The translations under genes were made by a program, and so were the position numbers. A DNA stretch of 5,583 bases. It comes from Candidatus Zixiibacteriota bacterium. GTDB taxonomy: Bacteria > Zixibacteria > MSB-5A5 > GN15 > FEB-12. Location: contig JAOZPL010000035.1 in assembly GCA_029932795.1 (NCBI GenBank), forward strand, positions 1-5,583, given 5' to 3'. The notes beneath the pieces are model-generated. The model was not told where the DNA came from and did not search any database. It saw nothing but the letters and a program-made list of their open reading frames with translations. Positions 1-3,872 of this stretch are shown piece after piece. Position 1 is the first letter of the stretch; the number at the start of each line of letters is the position of its first letter.

Positions 1-966
1 GACCTTGACATGGAAGTCAAACCGTGGTGAGCCGTTGCCAGGGGTGACATCGTACCAGTAGGTGGGGGGATGGTTCGGATTCTGGCCGCCCTGCGGCTCG
101 CATTTCACCGTATCCCTCACCTCAAGCTCTTCGCCCCAGATCTCAAATGCCAGATCGATCGATGCTCCTGCCATTGGATGAGGCGGCACGTACCGCAGTT
201 CAGACCAGGTCAGCAGATCCATGCCATCCACGCCATATGCCCAGACAGCGTCGTCATTCCAGTGGGCGATTGATGTCTTCCAGCCAAAGAACGCATCATC
301 ATCGAAGGGATCTGCCTGAACATCAAGCCAGTAGATGACCGGCTCATGCTCCGTACCCTGTTGGATGAAGTCATCCGGGTTAAGATAGAAGACATACTCC
401 CAGCATACTTCATCCCCTTCAGGCCATGGTGTGTAATAATCCGGTGGTTCGAACCAGCCTTCCTGGAGTCCGGCCGCATGGATAAAGACGTCGAAGGGGG
501 GATGCCCCAACCAGAGAAGCTCACCCGGCATGCTGTAGGGTACTTGAGGCGGGTCGGCCGGGATGTCCGCATGGATACTCAGGGTGAAATCCACGGCCGT
601 TGGGTCATCGCCTAAGGGTATATAGTCATGGTACCATGATCCGTAGACGTGGATTTCTAGAATCGGTCCTGTAACCGTGCACAGGAAATCGTCAGCCAGG
701 ACGTATGGGCCGTACTGCGGGTGGTAGAAGGCACTTACATCCATCCCCTCGGGGGTCAGGTCAGGGTCCTGCTGCCACTTCAGTTCCATGTCCTGCTGCG
801 GGGAAGCGGGAGAACTTGGAGCCAATTCCGAGGCGTTGATTCTCTCAGTCGTCCTCTCCAAGTCCATCCAGGCTGGCCGCTTGGCTGGCTTATTCTCATT
901 CGCTGCCAGGAACACGGCAGCGGCGAAAATCAGTGCCAGAGCAACAATGAGAGTTTTCTTGATCAT
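1..966 (-). CDS. Secreted protein of unknown function, DUF7901-like (3' end outside window)
   Basis: The frame is open from an ATG at 966 to the window edge, giving 322 residues with no stop, so the C-terminus is missing. The start is supported by a strong ribosome binding site (GGAGGAG, 969-975). Residues 1-22 form a Sec signal peptide: basic MIKK, then a hydrophobic Leu/Ala stretch, with cleavage likely near A21-A22. The product is therefore exported. Residues about 60-275 carry motifs of a secreted family I recall from Zixibacteria and Planctomycetes: LADDFLCT (90-97), a GSW near 109-111, YWLDVQA (212-218), FGWKTS (227-232), HWNDDAVW (235-242) and SIDLAFEI (269-276). I believe this is Pfam DUF7901, from memory only. 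From about residue 285 a second segment begins (TYWYDVTPG, 302-310, then DFHVKV) and is cut by the edge. No catalytic residues are recognisable and no function can be assigned. It has its own promoter at 1270-1298 and is probably not co-transcribed with the upstream secreted-protein gene. Confidence 0.85.
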   Translation of the reverse strand, partial: MIKKTLIVALALIFAAAVFLAANENKPAKRPAWMDLERTTERINASELAPSSPASPQQDMELKWQQDPDLTPEGMDVSAFYHPQYGPYVLADDFLCTVTGPILEIHVYGSWYHDYIPLGDDPTAVDFTLSIHADIPADPPQVPYSMPGELLWLGHPPFDVFIHAAGLQEGWFEPPDYYTPWPEGDEVCWEYVFYLNPDDFIQQGTEHEPVIYWLDVQADPFDDDAFFGWKTSIAHWNDDAVWAYGVDGMDLLTWSELRYVPPHPMAGASIDLAFEIWGEELEVRDTVKCEPQGGQNPNHPPTYWYDVTPGNGSPRFDFHVKV

Positions 967-968
967 AA

Positions 969-975
969 CTCCTCC
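969..975 (-). promoter_or_regulatory. Ribosome binding site of the DUF7901-like gene
   Basis: On the minus strand this reads GGAGGAG, two bases before the ATG at 966 (four bases if only the GGAGG core is counted). It fixes the start codon and places the signal peptide exactly at the N-terminus. Confidence 0.8.
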
Positions 976-990
976 ACATTAATTTGTTCA

Positions 991-1010
991 GGCGAAGTCT
1001 CATCCTCGCC
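991..1010 (-). repeat. Inverted repeat / leader hairpin
   Basis: On the minus strand, GGCGAGG and CTTCGCC flank a six-base loop. They can form a 7-bp stem with one G-U pair. The hairpin sits 15 bases upstream of the GGAGGAG ribosome binding site, inside the predicted long leader of the secreted-protein gene. No T run follows it, so it is not a terminator. A role in mRNA stability or translation is only a guess. Confidence 0.4.
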
Positions 1011-1269
1011 ATTTATGTTAAAAAAAGATCTCTTAAAATCAGTTTTGACGCTGACTCCACGAGCTTAACTTGATTGCTTCCAATATCTTAAGCGAGCGCC
1101 TACAAATCCGAAGCACTCAAACGCATTATTCGTCAACCGTCTAGGCGGCACGAGGTGGGATATGTCACGGCTTCGATCAAGTCATTGATGAAATGGGAAC
1201 ACGCATTAACAAGCGATTTACCGGAGTTTCTCGCGAATGTCCCCATTATCCTTTGGTGCCTTCGAAACA

Positions 1270-1298
1270 AATATAATCCCCCCCTAGTCTATTGTCAA
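1270..1298 (-). promoter_or_regulatory. Sigma-70-like promoter for the DUF7901-like gene
   Basis: On the minus strand a perfect -35 box TTGACA (1293-1298) is separated by exactly 17 bases from a -10 box TATATT (1270-1275, five of six consensus bases). The spacer contains a run of seven G. Transcription would start near 1263 and give a leader of about 297 nt before the ATG at 966. The plus-strand reading of the same AT-rich patch contains TATAAT, but no acceptable -35 box lies upstream of it, so the minus strand is preferred. Confidence 0.65.
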
Positions 1299-1405
1299 GG
1301 CATTTCTATTGAACAAGACCTATCATGGACATACACGACCCATATGTGTGCTGTAGCATACCTCTGGCAGATGAGAATTCGACGGCAACGGCAGACTATA
1401 TGTTC

Positions 1406-2842
1406 TCAGGGGCATGTTGCCGGCGGTGTATAGCTGATGAACAAGAAGTCGATAAGCGCCGTCAGATCACTGATATCGATCAGACCTTCCACATCACCGT
1501 CTATATTGGCTTCTTCTGTGCAACAAAGTGGTGCATACGAGATGAACAGGTAATCGATCAAGCGGGTCAGATCACTGACGTCGACCAACTCTTCCGTGTC
1601 GCAATCCACGTTGCCCCTCAGACCGACACAGTCACAGGCATCGCCCGCACCGTCACCGTCGGAGTCCTTCTGGTCGGGGTTCCAGACCTGCGGGCAGTTG
1701 TCGGTGACATCCGGGACACTATCACCGTCATCATCATCATCGCAGACATCACCCAGCCCATCCTGATCGAGATCTTCCTGGCCGGGATTGAAATCATCGG
1801 GGCAGTTGTCGCACACATTGCCCAATTCGTCACCGTCATCGTCCTCCTGCAACGGATTCGGATCAAGGGGGCAGTTGTCGGCAGTATCAGGAATCGTATC
1901 GTCGTCATCGTCAAGGTCACAAATATCGCCTTGTCCATCACCGTCAGTGTCTTCTTGAGAGGGATTTGCGACCAGTGGACAGTTATCGGTAACATCGGGA
2001 ATGCCATCATCGTCGTCATCATTATCGCAGATGTCACCTGCCATATCACCGTCGGTGTCTGTTTGGGCGGGGTTGTAGTCGCCGGGGCAGTTGTCAACCA
2101 GTTCGCATATGCTGTCGTTATCCAGATCAGGACAGCAGTTCCAGGACACCGTTTCGCCATCCACCCAGAAAAAGGGGTAGCCGGGAACGTCAACCCAGAA
2201 AGCATACCAGCCCCACCACTCGTCACAATAGTATTGAAAAATGTGGCAGAGGTCTGGTTCGGAGCTTACATCGTACGTGACAGAAGGCCTCAGGCCCGGG
2301 CCGGGATCAGTATATTCAACACCGATATAGAACGGGCGCTCAACACAGCAGGGAGCAGGGAAGGTGACCGTACCTGCCTCCGGAAACGCAAATGTTGCCG
2401 AGTCGCAGGACAATGGAATACGGCAGAGCTCAGCACCGGGACCGTAACAACTATCCGGTGCGTAAAGCAGGTCGTAAACCACAACGTCGAGCAGTATCGG
2501 CCATTTGTAAGGGCGGGGATCATAAATGTCGAGCGGATCCATCAAGGTGAATGTCAGAGCCGTGATCTCAAAGGGGTACGCGGCGGAGTCGCACACCGAC
2601 GGATCAAAATAAGTGACCGTCCGCTCCCCGAAATGATAATCAGAGTAAAAACCAAGGATGGAATCATCGGGATTATGTTTGAACAGTGTGCATGCAGTTT
2701 CGATTTGTCTGAAGTCGGGCAGTCTGACCGGCTGGGGCGCTGGAATGACGGTCGCAGTTTTCCTGCTAAAGCTGTCGGCTGCGATGGAGCCGATCAGGCA
2801 GAGAATAAATCCGAATAACATTAGTACTGTTTTTCTCAACAT
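1406..2842 (-). CDS. Secreted protein with Cys-rich domain, thrombospondin type 3 repeats and dockerin-like C-terminus
   Basis: The product is 478 residues, complete, ending in TGA at 1406-1408. I chose the ATG at 2842: GGGAG lies eight bases upstream and the signal peptide (MLRK, hydrophobic to about residue 20, cleavage near A21-A22) then starts properly. An in-frame TTG at 2866 would add eight residues ahead of the signal and is less likely. Residues about 30-235 form an uncharacterised domain rich in Cys (51, 84, 132, 140, 146, 165, 166, 199, 206, 236, 237) and aromatics, probably disulphide-bonded. Residues 238-404 contain five DNCP-centred, Asp-rich thrombospondin type 3 units, a family that binds calcium. 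Residues 411-436 and 446-471 are two dockerin-like repeats 35 residues apart (ISDLTALID type). The protein is probably exported and surface-attached or released. No enzyme motif is visible. Dockerin-like ends are common in these phyla without a cellulosome, so a cohesin partner should not be assumed. Confidence 0.9.
   Translation of the reverse strand: MLRKTVLMLFGFILCLIGSIAADSFSRKTATVIPAPQPVRLPDFRQIETACTLFKHNPDDSILGFYSDYHFGERTVTYFDPSVCDSAAYPFEITALTFTLMDPLDIYDPRPYKWPILLDVVVYDLLYAPDSCYGPGAELCRIPLSCDSATFAFPEAGTVTFPAPCCVERPFYIGVEYTDPGPGLRPSVTYDVSSEPDLCHIFQYYCDEWWGWYAFWVDVPGYPFFWVDGETVSWNCCPDLDNDSICELVDNCPGDYNPAQTDTDGDMAGDICDNDDDDDGIPDVTDNCPLVANPSQEDTDGDGQGDICDLDDDDDTIPDTADNCPLDPNPLQEDDDGDELGNVCDNCPDDFNPGQEDLDQDGLGDVCDDDDDGDSVPDVTDNCPQVWNPDQKDSDGDGAGDACDCVGLRGNVDCDTEELVDVSDLTRLIDYLFISYAPLCCTEEANIDGDVEGLIDISDLTALIDFLFISYTPPATCP
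1430..1615 (-). repeat. Two-repeat dockerin-like module (coding)
   Basis: Two 26-residue copies spaced by 35 residues: the first runs from N411 with D413, D421, D424 and LIDYLFIS, the second from N446 with D448, D456, D459 and LIDFLFIS. The Asp/Asn spacing is that of a calcium-binding F-hand loop followed by a helix, as in type I dockerins. The first copy has Cys414 where the second has Gly449. Confidence 0.75.
1631..2131 (-). repeat. Thrombospondin type 3 repeat array (coding)
   Basis: This encodes residues 238-404 of the secreted protein. DNCP occurs at residues 250, 286, 322, 345 and 381. Spacing is 36 residues, except between the third and fourth units, where it is 23 because the Asp-rich 'DDDDDxIPDxxD' linker is absent. 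Each unit ends in a DTDGDGxGDxCD-type loop. At DNA level the units are imperfect direct repeats, visible on the plus strand as recurring GGGCAGTTGTC and ATC/GTC runs. Confidence 0.85.
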
Positions 2843-2850
2843 GTGATCTG

Positions 2851-2855
2851 CTCCC
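2851..2855 (-). promoter_or_regulatory. Ribosome binding site deciding the 2842 start
   Basis: On the minus strand GGGAG lies eight bases before the ATG at 2842. The alternative TTG at 2866 has no comparable site and would put polar residues in front of the signal peptide, so this site decides the start. Confidence 0.6.
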
Positions 2856-2935
2856 GTGTCACCCAAAAGAGTAACGGTGATATCCTGCCTGCTGCTTTGT
2901 GCCTTTGACCGTTGTGATTTGAACTCAACAATTAA

Positions 2936-2964
2936 AATATAACCCCTGCTGGCATCGCAGACAA
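2936..2964 (-). promoter_or_regulatory. Sigma-70-like promoter for the thrombospondin/dockerin gene
   Basis: On the minus strand, TTGTCT (2959-2964, four of six -35 bases) is 17 bases from TATATT (2936-2941, five of six -10 bases). The start of transcription would fall near 2929, giving a leader of about 87 nt. A G-run directly precedes TTATATTT, as in the promoter at 1270-1298. Confidence 0.5.
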
Positions 2965-3134
2965 TACATATAATTTAAGGTGGCTGGATATTCCTGTGAT
3001 TAGAGCCTGAAGAGAGCAGACGAATGGCAATATGGACTCAACGCGTTATCATTCAATGAGATAGCCTGCGATACCGGCTGGTGAAAGCCCGCCCGCTGTC
3101 ACCCTGGCAGACCCCTGATGGCTTAAAAAAGGTG

Positions 3135-3163
3135 TTGACAGGACTGTTCGCAGCCGATATAAT
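3135..3163 (+). promoter_or_regulatory. Perfect consensus sigma-70 promoter for the RRM gene
   Basis: TTGACA (3135-3140), a spacer of exactly 17 bases, and TATAAT (3158-3163): both hexamers match the sigma-70 consensus at every position. Transcription should begin near 3170, leaving a leader of about 175 nt before the ATG at 3346. Such a promoter predicts strong transcription, with any control likely exerted through the leader or by a repressor. Confidence 0.8.
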
Positions 3164-3169
3164 AAAATA

Positions 3170-3345
3170 TGTTCACAGGTGGCCTTCAGTAATTTTTTCT
3201 CAGGGTTTGTATCTTTCGGTCAATTCTTGCAAAAAAGTCAATCTGGAGACATCAGCGCAATAGTGCGCAGTAACAGGTTTATCTTGGGTAGCGAGATTAC
3301 TTTGTCAAAAGGTTCGTGAAGGGGTAAACGAAACCGGAGAGTAGA
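3170..3345 (+). promoter_or_regulatory. Long 5' leader of the RRM gene
   Basis: The region between the predicted start of transcription and the ATG has no credible reading frame of its own. It contains a compact hairpin at 3255-3268 (GCGCA, ATAG loop, TGCGC), several A and T runs, and the ribosome binding site GGAGAG at 3336-3341. I recognise no known riboswitch. Long leaders are known on cold-induced RNA-binding-protein genes, so a temperature-responsive or autoregulatory leader is possible but not shown. Confidence 0.4.
3336..3341 (+). promoter_or_regulatory. Ribosome binding site of the RRM gene
   Basis: GGAGAG lies four bases before the ATG at 3346 (six if counted from GGAG). It supports a start that places the RNP2 motif at residues 3-8, as in other short bacterial RRM proteins. 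Confidence 0.75.
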
Positions 3346-3651
3346 ATGAACATCTACGTCGGCAATCTGTCTTATCAGACAGGGGATGATGATCTACGCC
3401 AGGCTTTTGAGAGCTATGGTCAGGTCAGTAGTGTAAACGTCATCAAGGACAAGTTCACCGGTGAGTCCAGAGGTTTTGGATTTGTCGAGATGTCCAATGA
3501 CGATGAAGCCCAGGCGGCGATGAGTGGTCTTAACGGCACCGAGCTGCATGGACGCACGCTGAGTGTCAACCAGGCACGCCCTCGGACAGAGGGTGGTGAT
3601 CGTGGTGGTCGCGGCGGTCGTCGTGGTGGTGGCGGCAGGGATCGCTACTAA
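3346..3651 (+). CDS. Small RNA-binding protein, single RRM domain with Gly/Arg-rich tail
   Basis: The product is 101 residues and complete, ending in TAA. Residues 2-78 form one RNA recognition motif: RNP2 is IYVGNL (3-8) and RNP1 is RGFGFVEM (42-49). The RNA-stacking aromatics Y4, F44 and F46 and the basic R42 are all present. Residues 83-101 are a Gly/Arg tail with RGG at 86-88, 89-91 and 93-95, ending in Tyr. Length and layout match the bacterial Rbp family, best studied in cyanobacteria, where members bind single-stranded RNA and several are cold-induced. It should be a cytoplasmic RNA-binding protein or RNA chaperone. The exact target is unknown. It is transcribed alone: a consensus promoter lies 183 bases upstream and a strong terminator 53 bases downstream. 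The strong promoter and long leader suggest abundant expression with possible post-transcriptional control. Confidence 0.95.
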   Translation: MNIYVGNLSYQTGDDDLRQAFESYGQVSSVNVIKDKFTGESRGFGFVEMSNDDEAQAAMSGLNGTELHGRTLSVNQARPRTEGGDRGGRGGRRGGGGRDRY

Positions 3652-3668
3652 GTAGAGGGCGTTTACCC

Positions 3669-3691
3669 CTCTGCCGGTAAATCCGGCAGGG
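3669..3691 (+). repeat. Hairpin downstream of the RRM gene
   Basis: CTGCCGG (3671-3677) and CCGGCAG (3683-3689) pair perfectly around the loop TAAAT. The stem can extend by one G-U and one G-C pair to 9 bp. No T run follows, so it is probably not itself the terminator. It may protect the 3' end of the transcript from exonucleases. Confidence 0.6.
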
Positions 3692-3703
3692 TATCAGAAG
3701 TAA

Positions 3704-3736
3704 GGGGACTGGCGATATGCCGGTCTCCTTTTTTTT
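3704..3736 (+). terminator. Intrinsic terminator of the RRM gene
   Basis: GGGGACTGGC (3704-3713) pairs with GCCGGTCTCC (3719-3728) around the loop GATAT, giving a 10-bp GC-rich stem with two G-U pairs. Eight T follow directly (3729-3736). This is a textbook Rho-independent terminator and separates the RRM gene from the transporter gene. Confidence 0.92.
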
Positions 3737-3771
3737 CGGCTCAACACAGATGCCTATTCCCCAAAAATCAC

Positions 3772-3800
3772 TTGTCAATCTAATCCATTCAACTTAGTTT
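3772..3800 (+). promoter_or_regulatory. Possible weak promoter for the OPT transporter gene
   Basis: TTGTCA (3772-3777, five of six -35 bases) lies 17 bases before TAGTTT (3795-3800, only three of six -10 bases). The position, just after the terminator and about 70 bases before the transporter frame, is right. The -10 match is poor, so this is tentative. Confidence 0.3.
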
Positions 3801-3872
3801 AGCACGATAGCTCAAACAACGTCATCAGAACCGGCGCTGCCGGTCAGAGTGTCACAGAAAATGTAAGGACCA

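Larger units (their letters stand above)
967..1405. other. Intergenic region between the two leftward secreted-protein genes
   Basis: This 439-base gap carries no recognisable gene. Its right part (1270-1298) holds the minus-strand promoter for the left gene, which makes positions 967 to about 1263 a leader of roughly 300 nt. The leader contains a hairpin-capable inverted repeat at 991-1010, a T-rich run on the minus strand near 1019-1027, and a small palindrome at 1176-1189 (ATCAA, four bases, TTGAT). No clear intrinsic terminator for the upstream gene is visible between 1299 and 1405: I found no stable stem followed by a T run. A plus-strand frame at 1155-1433 crosses this gap but resembles nothing I know. 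Confidence 0.6.
2843..3345. other. Divergent intergenic region
   Basis: This stretch of about 500 bases separates the leftward secreted-protein gene from the rightward RNA-binding-protein gene. It holds a leftward promoter (2936-2964), a rightward consensus promoter (3135-3163) and the rightward leader (about 3170-3345). Positions 2975-3130 contain nothing I can name. A 60-codon frame at 3081-3263 overlaps the promoter and shows no family signature. Confidence 0.6.

Noticed and set aside
210..572. Minus-strand frame of 120 codons inside the DUF7901-like gene, plus plus-strand frames at 346-615 and 721-1068
   Set aside because: All are in other frames of a gene whose own frame has a signal peptide and family motifs. 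Their translations show no domain.
1272..1277. TATAAT on the plus strand as a rightward promoter
   Set aside because: No acceptable -35 box lies 16-18 bases upstream, and the same patch is explained by the much better minus-strand promoter.
1155..1433. Plus-strand frame of 92 codons in the gap between the secreted-protein genes
   Set aside because: It starts with GTG, lacks a convincing ribosome binding site, overlaps the 3' end of the minus-strand gene and contains no recognisable motif. It also crosses a good minus-strand promoter.
1631..2131. Regular repeats that might suggest a CRISPR array
   Set aside because: The repeats are imperfect, lie in a coding frame, have no unique spacers of constant length, and translate into thrombospondin type 3 units.
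1325..2818. A 497-codon open frame on the plus strand, opposite the thrombospondin/dockerin gene
   Set aside because: It is exactly codon-aligned with the minus-strand gene and stays open because that gene uses no TTA, CTA or TCA codons across this stretch. Its Val/Ile/Thr-rich translation is simply the complement of Asp-rich repeats. The minus-strand product has a signal peptide, a ribosome binding site and clear domains.
3081..3263. Plus-strand frame of 60 codons upstream of the RRM gene
   Set aside because: It begins before and runs through the consensus promoter at 3135-3163, so its start could not be on the transcript from that promoter. The translation resembles nothing known.
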